Assembly (NCBI GenBank): GCA_004151065.3
Contig: NWUY0300064156.1
Coordinates: 400 to 25,910, forward strand
DNA length: 25,511 nucleotides
From: Larix sibirica
Lineage: Eukaryota; Streptophyta; Pinopsida; Pinales; Pinaceae
Reading direction: 5' to 3'
This document shows, one piece after another, positions 1 through 10,250 of this stretch. The number at the start of each line of letters is the position of its first letter. Positions within the stretch are counted from its first letter, which is position 1. Below the pieces are notes generated by a model, which searched no databases, was not told where the DNA came from, and worked only from the letters and a program-made list of their open reading frames with translations. Both the position numbers and the translations under genes were made by a program.

Positions 1-749
1 CATCTTAAACCTGGATCTATCAAGCACCGAGGGATCACATTTCTTGACGTGTAAATATTTTTTTGATGAGTAAAACATTTAAGATAAAAATTAAAAAAAA
101 GAAAAACACACATCAAAAAATTGAATCCCTTCGATATTTAATAAATCTAAGTTTAAAATAAATCTATGTTGATAATAATTTTAAGAGAGAGAAAAAAATA
201 GATTAAATTTTAAATATAAAAAAACTTTTTAAAACTATATAATTTTTACAAATTTTGAATAAAGTTTTACTATACCATCCCTCCATGCATCCCTTTCTAG
301 TAGTTCTATTTTGCTGATTAAATATTGTACAAATTTTGCTTATTTTTTACTAAGCCATCCATCCCTATATCCCTCTTTAGCATTTCACGTTTATTGAATT
401 TATTTTATCAACATTGCAAATTAATACCATGGTGTGGTGAACGAGTTCATATGGTTTGCCTCCTATGAAGTTATTTCCTTCATATAATAAAGATAAGAAG
501 AATTAGTTATTTGTGGGTTCAAAGCATTCTTTCAATGCCTAGACATCTTTATAAAATTTTGGTTAGGATAGTCATTATTGAATTGGTAAAAATATTGGTT
601 TTTCTTAATCAAGGTGTAAAGTTGAAATCTCTCTTACCCAACTTAAAGAGTACGAACTACATTTATGCAGAGGTGGATTTTGTAGTTCTTGATAGAGAAA
701 TTAAAAGTGAAATGACTAATGAAAACAACTAGGGCAGGCCCATATAAAC
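1..749. other. AT-rich non-genic flank with short tandem duplication
   Basis: This stretch is strongly AT-rich with many A and T runs, and I see no gene in it. A weak tandem duplication of about 80 bp is visible: a block containing 'ccatccctccatgcatccct' near 265-300 recurs near 345-380 as 'ccatccatccctatatccct'. The open frame at 511-732 has no recognisable domain and ordinary background composition, so I do not call it a gene. Confidence 0.5.
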
Positions 750-768
750 TTGATGTTGATAACCACAA

Positions 769-2460
769 ATTTAATTGTTGTAAGCAATATATCTTTTATC
801 TTTACTTTCTCCTTTGGCTTATCTTCTAAACTTCTTTATAATTTTGTTGGTGTGGTGTGCATGCATTTATATTCATACTCTAGTGTCTATCAATTTGCTT
901 GGATATCATTTATACACCTCTCTCTTCCCACTCCAGTCCCCTCCACTTTCAACTGCCTACTTAAAAAATGTATCTTTTGTGTCTTCACATTCATAAGTCT
1001 AATGCAAGAAAAAAAATGCTCATGCACACTCCCTCTTTCCTATCCTCTTTAAACAAATATTTCATACCCTACATGCATTTCAAATGCAAGATTTGTTCCC
1101 TTATATGACACATTGTTTGATAAACATTAATTCACTCTTCTTTTCTTGAGTTCACATTGGATCAAGGCCACATGGCAGTGCTGGAGTTCGAACTGCTATC
1201 ATGGCCATATTACTACCCTTGAGTTCATGCTGGTATTTGTTACACATGTTTATGGCACTTTAGGAGGCAAGTTATCAATGAGGCAATTGTTCAACCCCCT
1301 CACTTTACTCAAGACATTTTCTCCCAAACCTTACCACATTGAAGAGTTCAAAATGGTATCCACATCAATAATCTTCGTATTCGTGTGACAAAGTAGATGT
1401 GATAAGGCAACATTGCTTGGGGGTTGGAAATCAAGGCCTTTTACATGTGGACATAAGTCTTTAACCAAAACACCACACTATGGTGTATGGAAACATGCCC
1501 ATGTCATTGATCTTTTTATTCAAGTGAAAGTGTTGACGCATTCTAGTGAAACCACTTAGTGGTTGGAAATTGGGATTGATATTTGTTAACATGGGTGCAA
1601 GTTTAATTGTTGTAAGCCATATCTTTCATCTGTATGTTTTCTCCTTCAACTTCTCTATAGTTACATTGGTGTGGTGTGCATACTACTCATAATCTAGTGT
1701 TTATTAATGTATGTTGATATCCTCAATGTACCTCTCTCTACTTCCCAATCCACTCCCCTCGACTTTTGCATGCCTACGATGCATGTATTTTGTGTCTTCT
1801 CATTCATAAATAAATTACAAAAAGGAGATTGATCATGCACACTCCCTTTATGTGATGCTCTTGAATGGATATATCATGCCCTACATGCACATCACTAGCA
1901 AGGTCCATTCTCTTATATGTCACATTGTTGTCTCATAAACAAGAATTCATGCTTCTTCCCTTGAGTTCACATGGTGGTCATGCTCACATTGCTACCCTAG
2001 ATTCACGTCGCTATCTTGGCCATGTTGCTGCGCTTGAATTCATGTTACTTTGTTTATTGCTACCTTTATCACTACCCTTCAGTTCATGTCATTATTTAAT
2101 ACATATATGTATGCTACTTTTAGAGGTATGACAACAATTAGGCCATTGATCAACCCCCAACCTTGATTCAAGACATTGTTTTTAAGAACTTTCATTTATC
2201 ACAATATATGGCAGTGTTCAACAACATACCCATGCCATTAATATTTTTATTCCATTGATGGAATCATTGTGATCTAGCAAGATTGCTTGGGGGTTGGAAC
2301 TCAAAACCTTTCACCTATGGATATAAGTCCTTAACCAAAACACCAAAATGGGGTGTTTGACAACATACCCATGTGATTGTCTTTTTATTCCTATGATAGT
2401 ATTGTCACGATCTAGTAAAATCGCTTAGGAGTTGGAACTCGAGACCTTTTACCTATGGAT
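769..2460. repeat. Diverged ~850-bp direct tandem duplication
   Basis: Two head-to-tail copies of a unit of roughly 835-870 bp can be aligned, copy 1 about 769-1602 and copy 2 about 1603-2460. Shared landmarks in the same order are 'ttaattgttgtaagc' (769 and 1603), 'ggtgtggtgtgcat', 'tcatgcacactccct', a block around 1955 that matches one near 1150, 'tcaagacatt' (about 1310 and 2168), and 'gcttgggggttgga' (1415 and 2285). The copies differ by many substitutions and small indels, so the duplication is old. Open frames inside either copy are not conserved in the other, so the unit does not look coding. Confidence 0.75.
1345..1480 (-). mobile_element. tRNA-derived SINE-like unit (single)
   Basis: Read on the minus strand, this stretch gives a box-A-like segment 'ttggttaaagactt' followed about 35 bp later by a box-B-like segment (a degenerate GGTTCGANTCC at about 1421-1437). 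This is the split pol III promoter layout of a tRNA head. The unit matches the array at 2211-2590, including the tail containing 'atctttttatt'. It lies in copy 1 of the ~850-bp duplication. No flanking target-site duplication was found, and the sequence is too diverged to be an intact tRNA gene. Confidence 0.45.
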
Positions 2461-2590
2461 CTGAATCCGTAACCAAAACACAAGATGAAGGTGTTTTTCA
2501 AGGTACCCACACCATTAATATTTGTATTCATGGCATAAAGTTGTCACAATTTAGCAACTCTGCTTCGGGGTTGGAACTCAAGCCCTCCTC
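2211..2590 (-). mobile_element. Tandem array of ~140-bp tRNA-derived SINE-like units
   Basis: Two complete tRNA-like heads, at about 2284-2344 and 2422-2481, and a partial one at about 2570-2590 lie head to tail at a spacing of roughly 138-149 bp. On the minus strand each complete head shows a box A core 'ttggttaaggac' (or a close variant) and a box B such as 'ggtctcgagttccaac'. The stretch between heads repeats 'acaacatacccatg', 'tttttattc' and 'gtgatctagca' (plus-strand spelling), so whole units, not just heads, are tandem. SINEs normally insert singly, so this array probably arose by local duplication after insertion. The family name is not known to me. Confidence 0.5.
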
Positions 2591-3060
2591 AATTTTCATA
2601 TCTAAAATGAACTCCTCAATACAATCTAATGGGTAAGCTCAATCTCCTTGATTTTGCTCCAATTGACATTCCTTCATGCAATTTTGTTTCATTATAATCG
2701 ATTCATGATTTTCAAATTTTAATGACTTTGTCATCTATGCTCAAGCCTTAAATTCCTTAACTTTTTTTATTCATTGAAAAATCGAAAACTCAAACTTGAA
2801 ACTCACTTATACTTAACCAAAATATCAAATTACAAAGTACTCACAACTTTTATCATAAAAAGTCAATCCTTTATTTTTCCCTTTTTATCAACCCATAATT
2901 CATGCTTATTTGTCAACCTTCCATCTCCTTATCAATCCATAATTCATGCATACATTGCATACTTCATGCTTACCCATAACCTACAAATTAGGCTTGGGAC
3001 ACCATGGACAAATAACCTAAAATTAGGACACCATGGACAAATGCAGCATGGCCTCTTGGA
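2591..3060. other. AT-rich spacer with a 17-bp direct repeat
   Basis: No gene is recognised. The 17-bp word 'ggacaccatggacaaat' occurs exactly at 2997-3013 and again at 3026-3042, a spacing of 29 bp, which indicates a small local duplication. The plus-strand open frame across 2774-3313 overlaps AT-rich repeats and the minus-strand promoter-like region and has no recognisable domain. Confidence 0.5.
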
Positions 3061-3156
3061 AAATGCCTTTTTTTTTATCATAGATAACCCAAAAATAAAA
3101 ATAAAAAGAGCTGCAGAGAAAAACGACGATAGAAGGATCTTTATACACATTTCCAT
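2944..3156 (-). CDS. Hypothetical short ORF with hydrophobic N-terminus, downstream of promoter-like island
   Basis: Starting at the ATG at 3156-3154, the reading frame gives about 70 residues. It begins with a short polar start (MEMCIK) followed by a strongly hydrophobic stretch of about 18 residues rich in Leu, Phe, Ile and Ala. That could be a signal peptide or membrane anchor. After it comes a basic Lys/Arg patch and a short Cys-Pro-rich segment (PCCICPWCP). The ORF lies about 110 bp downstream, on the same strand, of a TATA-like sequence and a cluster of ABRE/G-box motifs, which is why I list it. I do not recognise the family. The region is low in complexity (poly-T on the plus strand), so a chance ORF or the first exon of a lost gene are both possible. 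Confidence 0.2.
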   Translation of the reverse strand: MEMCIKILLSSFFSAALFIFIFGLSMIKKKAFSKRPCCICPWCPNFRLFVHGVPSLICRLWVSMKYAMYA

Positions 3157-3262
3157 TACGAGGATCATGATGCTCCTAGTATCTTTGTTCCTCCGCAATA
3201 AACGTATAGCGCGAGATCGAATCCCGCCCCCGCCTCCTATACCTTGTACCATACACTCAAAG

Positions 3263-3584
3263 TTATATATCTTCTTTAACGTTTATTCCCCCAAAAATAA
3301 TGAAAAAGCCTAAAGTTAAAGCTAGATTCGGTAACAGATGTCGGGCCGCCGCATGCCACGTAGGGTGACGCGACCGGATCTCCGACACGTGGAGTGTGAA
3401 TCTGTCCCATCGAACCACCGCCGGGCGAGTCAGAGAAGTTGGCGCTCCTGGCCGGAAGATCGACCATTGGTCGCAGCGTATGCCACCTGTCACGAAAACG
3501 AGCTCGAGCGCTAGAGACGTGGACGGAACTGACTCATGTTCATGCATGTGCATACGTGGCACATGTATGGTTCATGCATGCATG
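3263..3584 (-). promoter_or_regulatory. GC-rich island with ABRE/G-box, RY, CCAAT and TATA motifs
   Basis: This is the most GC-rich stretch of the window. It holds four ACGT cores: a palindromic G-box in 'gacacgtgga' (3384-3393), 'acgtggc' (3554-3560), 'gacgtggac' (3516-3524) and 'ccacgta' (3356-3362). It also has RY elements 'catgcatg' at 3541-3548 and 3573-3580, a minus-strand CCAAT box at 3466-3470 and a minus-strand TATA-like 'tatataac' at 3262-3269. In plant promoters, ABRE plus RY clusters are typical of ABA- or seed-maturation-regulated genes (bZIP and B3 factors). Read on the minus strand the order is RY, ABREs, CCAAT, G-box, ABRE, TATA, which is promoter-like. Function is inferred from motifs only. 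Confidence 0.4.
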
Positions 3585-3697
3585 GCAGAGGCGGATGATG
3601 GCGGTATGATAACATTCATGGCCATATCCCCGACCGTAATGAATAAAAACTTTATAGAAGAGAAATATCTGAAATAAATATTAATTTAAGAAGTTAA

Positions 3698-4075
3698 AAT
3701 TTGGACGCAAGCCTAGATAATGTAAAGTATGCGAAAATATCTCTTATCGTCTTTATGGGAGCCACAATGATAAAATATGTGGAATCCCCTTGTATTTGGC
3801 TCTACAAAATCTCTGGCAGAACCTTAGCCTTAACCTTATCCCAAGTGTACAAAATTCCTTGAGAGCACCAACTTGACAAAAAGGGAACAAAGTGTATACC
3901 TAAAGAAGACAATTTGTTTGGAGGTGGGACATGTTGTCCTGTAGTTGCAGATGCACTGACTATCCCAAGGTATAGGCCAAGAGGCAAGTCAATCAAGCCA
4001 CTACTAAACAACCAAACTCCAAAGCAGGACATGTCAACTCTGTACAAGGTAGGATTTCAATGTAAGGGCAGATGA
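3698..4075 (+). pseudogene. Exon-like open stretch, family not recognised
   Basis: One plus-strand frame is open from 3698 to the TGA at 4073-4075, except for a single TGA at 3860-3862. The second half (3863-4048) has a protein-like composition, with segments such as KEDNLFGGGTCC, TIPRYRPRGKSIK and TPKQDMSTLYK, and ends at a good plant splice-donor context (AAG|GTAGGA at 4046-4054). This suggests an exon of a broken gene. I cannot assign a family. The opposite strand is also open for 81 codons over 3802-4047, so the reading direction is not certain. Confidence 0.25.
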
Positions 4076-4283
4076 GGAGTCATGTTTTGTCTAGTGGTCC
4101 TGCAATTAGCTTTTTGTGTATATATAGCATTGCATCGATCATGTGTGTATATATAACATCGAATCCATCAAAAGATTTATACAACGCCTTTTACAGGGGA
4201 AGATTTAGTCAATTTAGCTGAGGGACACAAGCATTATAGGGACCAGAGCCTTTGCATCATGCTTTATATAAAAAGGGAAGAGG

Positions 4284-4304
4284 ATATATATATATATATA
4301 TATA
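4284..4304. repeat. (AT)n microsatellite
   Basis: An uninterrupted run of alternating A and T of 21 bases, embedded in AT-rich DNA. The following stretch to about 4588 is AT-rich with no gene recognised. Confidence 0.95.
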
Positions 4305-4588
4305 ATTGATATTGGATTTATTTATTTTTAAAAAACATTATTTTTATTTTGAGATTGTATGAAAATTACAATTAATTGTAATTACACTCTAATGTTATTT
4401 ATTTAATGTATATTTTATATTAAAATATAATTTTGTCTTTTGTCCTTTGTCCTTTTTCAAAATCTCATTCCATTCATTGAATAAGGTTCCACGATCACTA
4501 ATCGTAATACAAAATTTGGATGGTTAGGATTCATATGAGGACCAATTCCTTATTAGTATTATAGGTATTAAATTAATGGAATTTCTTT

Positions 4589-4950
4589 ATTCTTTTTTTT
4601 TCTAAAGAAAAATACTATACTTTATTGAAAAGTATAAGAGTAACCAGTTCGATATACAATAACCAGGAACCTCCGCTCGGGTAATTGTCACTGTAAATAC
4701 AAGATTACCCATAGGCTTGGAAGAAACAATGCATCCCAGCATAAACAACAGAAATAGATTTATCCAAAACGCCCGATACCATATAAAATCCAGAATATAC
4801 CAATCCCAAAAGACAAGAGCATACAAAAGGAATAAGAATCTCTTCATTCTACTTAGTGGGCCTTCATGTACTGCAACCATCCTATGAATAAAGGTTGATA
4901 TTCTTGTCTTCTTCTCTATACTTGAGGGAGGACATGAATCACACTTCAAG
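4589..4950 (-). mobile_element. Probable 3' end of a minus-strand retroelement or retrocopy
   Basis: On the minus strand this block ends in an AATAAA signal (4621-4626 in plus coordinates, read as TTTATT) followed about 20 bp later by a poly(A) tract, seen as a plus-strand T run at 4592-4600. That is the layout of a reverse-transcribed 3' end. The upstream sequence is open for 115 codons on the minus strand but shows no reverse transcriptase, RNase H or other recognisable domain, so it may be 3' untranslated sequence of a LINE. No target-site duplication was identified. Confidence 0.3.
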
Positions 4951-5840
4951 ATAGGTAATGGTATCCTTCTCTAACTTTAGTTCATTAATTGTCAAAAGTC
5001 TGATTATATTCAACCTTTGAGTATAGTTGCTCACATGATTGCCAATGCTTTGGTTTTTGTTTATGTCACTTATTCTTTTTTTAGTGAGTGTGTGTTTGAG
5101 AAAAAGAAACATTTAATGTTTGTTGGTAGATCTAAGATTAAAAATTTGTATTCTCATAATCCAAAACCTGAGCCAACTAAAATTTTCCCTTTGTAATAAC
5201 ATCTTGTTTGGTAAACCCCCCATTGATATCGAGCTCACCACATATTCTAGTATGTGTGAAAAAACCCAACATAATTTGTCGAGATCCATTTTTATGTAAC
5301 TAACCATGGTATTCTTCATATCTCTAAAAACTTACCTATGCAGAAATTAAGTTGTGAATTTCAAAGGTGAACCCAAACTAGCATTTTGGTTACAAACATA
5401 GTAGTAGGGTCGAAATTTGGGAACCATGGGGCGACAAAAAGTCCTGCTCTTCCCCATAATCAAGGACCCTACTAAAAAAATGATGATCAACAAGGTTTGA
5501 AAACTAAATAATAAAGAAACTATTAGAACATATATATACCTCTAGTGTTTTGTCCAAGTCAAATAGACTCCACTAGTACAACTCTAATTAATGTACAATG
5601 CCAGAACCCAATGAATCTACAAATTACTAAAGATGATTTATAAAGGGATAGAATATCTGTAACATCCAACTTATAGACCTCTAACCATGGCACTAGAGAG
5701 AGGAGGGTTCATAGCAAATGAAGTAGAGGATTTGTTTCACACGACATCCTTAAAAGAAACAGGTTTTGAAGATGCAAGATTAAGGTTTCCATAATAAGAG
5801 ATTTGTCCTCGATTTTGAATGATTGCTTTGAGAGCATAAT
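4951..5840. other. Non-genic spacer
   Basis: I see no recognisable gene, RNA gene or clear repeat here. The short minus-strand open frame at 5113-5319 has no domain I recognise. The stretch may be decayed transposon sequence, but nothing in it shows which family. Confidence 0.4.
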
Positions 5841-6746
5841 TGTAAGGCCCTAGCATTGAGAGGCTTCAGGCAACTTTGTTGCACAATCTCCCTAGTGTTT
5901 GCTTGTCGACACAAAGAGACATGACATAAGGTTGATGGCTATATGAGTTGGTTTTGGTCCCTTGGCTCATCGACAAGGCACACCACAAACATGTCAAGTG
6001 CCCTTGCATGAAGGCAAGACACAATGTAGCCAATGGAAGCTTGAATTAGTTAGATAGACTAAGAGAAGCTTGGAGGGAACTTGGCGAGGTAGAGAAGGTT
6101 GTCTTGGGTAACCTCATTTGTGGCCATGCCCTATGCATGACGGATGAAGTGGTAAGAAGCACTGAGTGTCTTATAACTGACTTGGGCATACTCAATTGGA
6201 TGCCAATTGGTTGGGGTGACTAAGCGGGTGCACTTGGTTGGATTCCCTCCCTTGTTATATATTGTAAAACATCATTCTCATAAATAAAGTTTTAAGATAT
6301 TTGCATGTACATGTGCATGTGTATTGTAGCTTGTTTATTGGGATGGATGTTGTTCTATTTCCTGCAATGTTTTATGTTGGTTGATTGTTGACATTAGCTA
6401 AACTAAGAATTGGCTAAGTGTTGTAATATTGGCTAAGAATAAGTATTGTTGGGATGTTTTAAAGGTCGTGGTTGTACTTGTGCCTAGTGTTGGATAACTT
6501 GGTTAAGTACAACTAAATTTGCACATCTAACATAATGTAGTCTAAGGTGAATTTATGGGAAGACCTCGGGTGAAGAGGTGTATTCCAGTAGTAGTAAGCA
6601 TAGGTCGATCAAGCCCCTATGGCTGTAGTGTCACATGACATCGGGTGCTGAAACGAAATTGGGAAAATTCGTAAGTTCAACGAAAAAAATTTAGGTTGAT
6701 TGCAAGTCCATGACAATAACCCTCTCAGTTTAAGAGTGCCCCAACA
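5841..6746 (+). mobile_element. Possible lone LTR (weak)
   Basis: The block starts TGTAAGG and can be taken to end CCCAACA, which satisfies the TG...CA rule. It is followed by 'tattggtactaggc', a poor relative of the tRNA-Met primer-binding site. Inside are a TATA-like 'ttatatat' near 6255 and an AATAAA near 6283. The stretch near 6640-6670 has the feel of the 3' part of a plant LTR. No second copy occurs in the window, no flanking duplication was found and the boundaries are guesses, so this is only a candidate. Confidence 0.25.
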
Positions 6747-6771
6747 TTGTTATTGGTACTAGGCATTACAT

Positions 6772-6846
6772 CAAACACTTGGTTTGCAAGCATTCTATTA
6801 AACGCTTGTCACGCAAGCATTTTGACAAACACTTGGTATGCATCAT
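6772..6846. repeat. Three imperfect ~27-bp tandem repeats
   Basis: Units start near 6772, 6800 and 6827. The shared core is 'aaacacttggtttgcaagca' or a variant of it; the second unit reads 'aaacgcttgtcacgcaagca'. Period is 27-28 bp and the third unit is partial. Confidence 0.7.
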
Positions 6847-7005
6847 AAAATGAATGTCAAACCTACAATTTGCCAACAATATTGTCATCACCAAGATCCA
6901 CAACTTCTGCAACATCCAATTGTTGTTGAGCAATGCTGTAGGACAATGTTATTCTATTGTGGGTTTTCTCTTCCATAATCAAAAGCTACACCTTGAACAC
7001 ATGTT

Positions 7006-7290
7006 TGTAGAAACTTATGGCAACATCAACATGCATGATGACTACATTCATGTAGGATTTCATAATAGAGAAACACAACACCATGGTTGCCACGTCATTC
7101 CTCATACCGTTCTCCGCCTTATTCTCCAGAGCCATTTTCCTACAACCCTGGTCACCTCTGGTAGCCTGAAAGACATTCTTGTCAAAACTAGGGGTGTTGA
7201 CAAAATGCATGGCATCCACTATCAAATAACGTTTCAAAATAATGAACGATGACAACATGGTTGCAACACCATGTCCCTTACCATTCTCCG
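7006..7290. repeat. Diverged ~174-bp tandem duplication
   Basis: The segment beginning 'gtagaaacttatgg' (about 7007) and containing 'caccatggttgcca' and 'ccgttctccgcc' is matched by one beginning 'gtcaaaactagggg' (about 7180) and containing 'aacatggttgcaac' and 'ccattctccgct'. Both strands are open across parts of this region, and the translated copies resemble each other on either strand, which simply reflects the DNA duplication. No protein family is recognised. Confidence 0.6.
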
Positions 7291-7299
7291 CTTCAACCA

Positions 7300-8333
7300 C
7301 CACATTTACCTAAGGTCCAAGCCTAACAACAATTTACACAAATTAAACCTCATTACTTCCAACACCGATTACAAAAAGATTGAAGTCATATTGCACCACC
7401 TCTTCCGCACCATCTTCCAACTTCGTGTTCATCAACATTGATAATAGTGAGGATTCTTACAAAACCCTCAAAATATCATATATTTTTAAGCCAACAAACA
7501 AAAATATTTACAAGGCCATCATAACTGTTAATAATGGTATGTAATCTGATTTTTACTAAGTTCTAAATTTAATTTCATTGTTGATATAAATTTAATTACC
7601 TCTCACAACTTTTTATGTCACTATTTTTATATTTTTTAATAAAAACGTTTTTAGTTATACAAATTAGTTTGGAGTTTTTCAAGTATAATTGAAATAAAGG
7701 ACAGGGATCTACAACTCACCTTTCCAACAACCCTATAACCCCTACCTTAAACCCTCTTAGGCTTTCTCCCACAAGCCAAAGGAAATATGTCGGTGCCTAG
7801 ATAGGTTGAGTTGGAAATTTTTCATAAATAGTTGGAAATCGCTAATATAGAACAGTGGCTATAAAGTGCTAGTGAAATGAGTACTATAACATTTAATGCA
7901 TTCATTTCATCTACCATTATAAAGGTTGTTTGGGGAATATTGATGCATAGCAATATAATGAAATTGACCCACCAAAATGTGCAAATTGATGAATATTGTA
8001 TTTTAAGTAATAAGCATGACCTTGTCAATTATTCCTCCTATTTACAATGATGTGTAAAGAGGTCGTTAGTCTAGTCTTTTCAAGGGTATGTGTATACCAT
8101 TGAAGCCCAGAGTCACGGGAACAAGCACATGTTAGTATAATGGAAGGTGGTTACTGGTTAGTATTGTTTTTCAAACAATAATTTGGTCAAATGAAATTTG
8201 TTAGATGTGGTATTTTGAAGATTCTCTAGTACACTATTATTTTTTTATTGGATAATATTCATTATCAAAAGGTCATGTCATCATAAATGGAAGGTAATAA
8301 GTCTTTATGAAATGAAATTTCTTGGATGTATTA
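7300..8333. other. Non-genic spacer containing a 21-bp word shared with the large tandem array
   Basis: No gene is recognised. The 21 bases at 7741-7761 are identical to those at 11643-11663 and 15705-15725, which lie at the left edge of each copy of the 4-kb tandem repeat. Sequence on either side of the word at 7741 does not match the array. A small hairpin (arms 'tattgttt'/'aaacaata') lies near 8163-8181. Confidence 0.6.
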
Positions 8334-8467
8334 ATTAAAATCAACCCCATATATATGTCAAATCTCAACCAACCAAATAATCAATGCTGACATGTTAAAA
8401 ATTAAAATCAACTATATATATATCACAATCAAATCTCAACCAACCAAATAATCAATGTTGACATGTG
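8334..8467. repeat. 67-bp tandem duplication
   Basis: Two adjacent copies, about 8334-8396 and 8401-8467, both begin 'attaaaatcaac' and both contain 'aatctcaaccaaccaaataa' followed by 'tcaatg(c/t)tgacatgt'. The main differences lie in a short AT-rich stretch near the start of each unit. Confidence 0.9.
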
Positions 8468-9442
8468 TATGTTTTGGTAGTTGGTTGTCTTAACATCTTT
8501 TAAGTTGAAAAAATGGTCACTACTTTCCCTTAAAGTCATTTGCAGCATGTGACAGGAAATATGAATTAAAATATGTGTATAAGTTTGTACTGTATTTTAT
8601 AGTATTTGTAATATGTGTTTTTTTTAAATGTGAAATTATTTATTTATTCTAATGATACATATGTGTATGGTTAAGCAAATGTTTGTATTATTATTTATAC
8701 TTTTTATTTTATTGGTTAGACATGTTGTTATTAGAAATGGTGTTACTTAAACCATTGTTTATGATGTTGTTTACCTTGTTACCTATGTTGGTGTTGTATC
8801 ATATTGTCAAAAGCACTGGAAATTCTGTGATGTTCTAAAAGTTAAGCAACTTTATATTCCCAAAGAACTTAGACATCAATTCTTGACAACTCCCTTTAAA
8901 CATTTTAACCACGCGAGGACCCATGAGAGAATATTAGTCTCTCATTTGTGTCAATTGTTCCTTCTCTTCGAGTTTGGAAGTGTAATGTAGGATTTTACAA
9001 TTGTTCAAAGATGGCATTAGTTAATGGTTATGTAGGTTGTTTAGCATAGCTAGGTATACGGTAGTTATAGTCTTATTTAATGTTTCATGGTTGCATCGTT
9101 TGTTGTTTAATGTTTTGACTTCACTTAAAGTCTTATCTTGTGCAAAATAGTCTTTTAAGCTTATTTTGGGTTCCTTTTAAGGTTGGATTGAGGAAATGTC
9201 TTATTTTCATAGTACGTGTGAGGCATTTAATGCTTTTAGTTGATGGGCCTATTTTGATTAACATGCATTTTGTTGTGGTTTCTAATATGCTTTTCCATTC
9301 AAGGGTGGCATCATGGTTTAATATTACCTATATGGTGGGGCATGACATGATTATTTAATGGTGTTTGTGGGTATGTAATCTATCATTAACATTGTCCATT
9401 TATTGTGGATGAGATTATTCCCTTATGTGGTCGAGATTGCAT
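8468..9442. other. AT-rich non-genic spacer
   Basis: I see no gene, RNA gene or clear repeat. Open frames here, for example at 9140-9358, are short and have no recognisable motif. Confidence 0.45.
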
Positions 9443-10045
9443 CCATGGTTTTTAAAGTCCAACATTTTACGTGATACCTTGCCCCATCATCAAGGAAAGA
9501 GTGAGAAAGTCAGCATGTTGCAATGGTAAATATTTGCAAGGCACTTTTTTTGTAACTCAACTATAAGGTTCTTGAACCAATGACCTTCAAGTGATGGATT
9601 GTGCTCATGGAGGGTTAAGATTAAGTAACTTAGGCTTTCATGGTGCTTTTAGGTGTTGAAATGGTTTTGAGAATTGATTTTGTCCATAGTTTTGGACTCT
9701 AACATTTTAGGTGACACCTTTACCCATCATCAATGAAAAAGAGAGAGAGAAATAGCATGTTGCAATGAGGAAGAATCATAATACACACTTTTAACTTAAT
9801 TCTAGGGAACATAAACTATGACCTTCAAGTAATATATCCTCTCCATATAGGGTTGAAATGAAGTAATTTAGGCTTTCACAATGCCTTAAGTTATTGAAAT
9901 GGTTTTGGTAATTCACAATGTCCATGATTTTAGATTCTAACATATTGGGTTACATCTTCAGGGAAAGAGCAATAGTATGTTGCGATGGGAAAGCTCTGCA
10001 ACATTGTTGTTTAGCTTAACTCTAAGGCTCTTTTATACTTCCTTG
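9443..10045. repeat. Three imperfect ~240-bp tandem units
   Basis: Units begin near 9443, 9684 and 9922, each with a 'ccat(g/a)(g/a)ttt' start followed by '(c/t)(c/t)aacat(t/a)'. Each repeats the order 'agcatgttgcaatg', 'gaccttcaag', 'taggctttca' and 'gaaatggtttt', with the last unit truncated. Divergence is substantial. Nothing suggests coding function. Confidence 0.75.
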
Positions 10046-10250
10046 ACACTTCAAAAACCAACTTCAAGTGTCATTGTTGATATTCTTTATTAGTATTCCT
10101 AAAAATCAAATATCACTGTAAATTGTAATAAACTTGTCAAGTAAAGCATCAAAAAACTTGTGCGAGATTACTAAACCGATGAGTAAGCACATGTTGCATC
10201 ATTTGAATATTTGGAGTTGTGATGTAAACCCTTAGAGACATTGACCATTA

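Noticed and set aside
3190-3245. A possible tRNA gene, suggested by a box-B-like 'gatcgaatcccgccc'
   Set aside because: No matching box A at the right distance, no acceptor-stem pairing and no plausible anticodon arm could be drawn.
4602-4949. 115-codon minus-strand frame as a protein-coding gene
   Set aside because: It runs straight through an AATAAA and toward a poly(A) tract, so it is more likely 3' untranslated sequence of a retroelement. No domain is visible.
5841-6746. A complete LTR retrotransposon starting here
   Set aside because: No second LTR, no convincing primer-binding site, no polypurine tract and no gag-pol were found. It is kept only as a low-confidence lone-LTR candidate.
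6854-7303. Overlapping open frames on opposite strands (132 and 105 codons)
   Set aside because: They overlap a diverged 174-bp DNA duplication. Both strands being open reflects low stop-codon density in this repeat, and no family is recognised.
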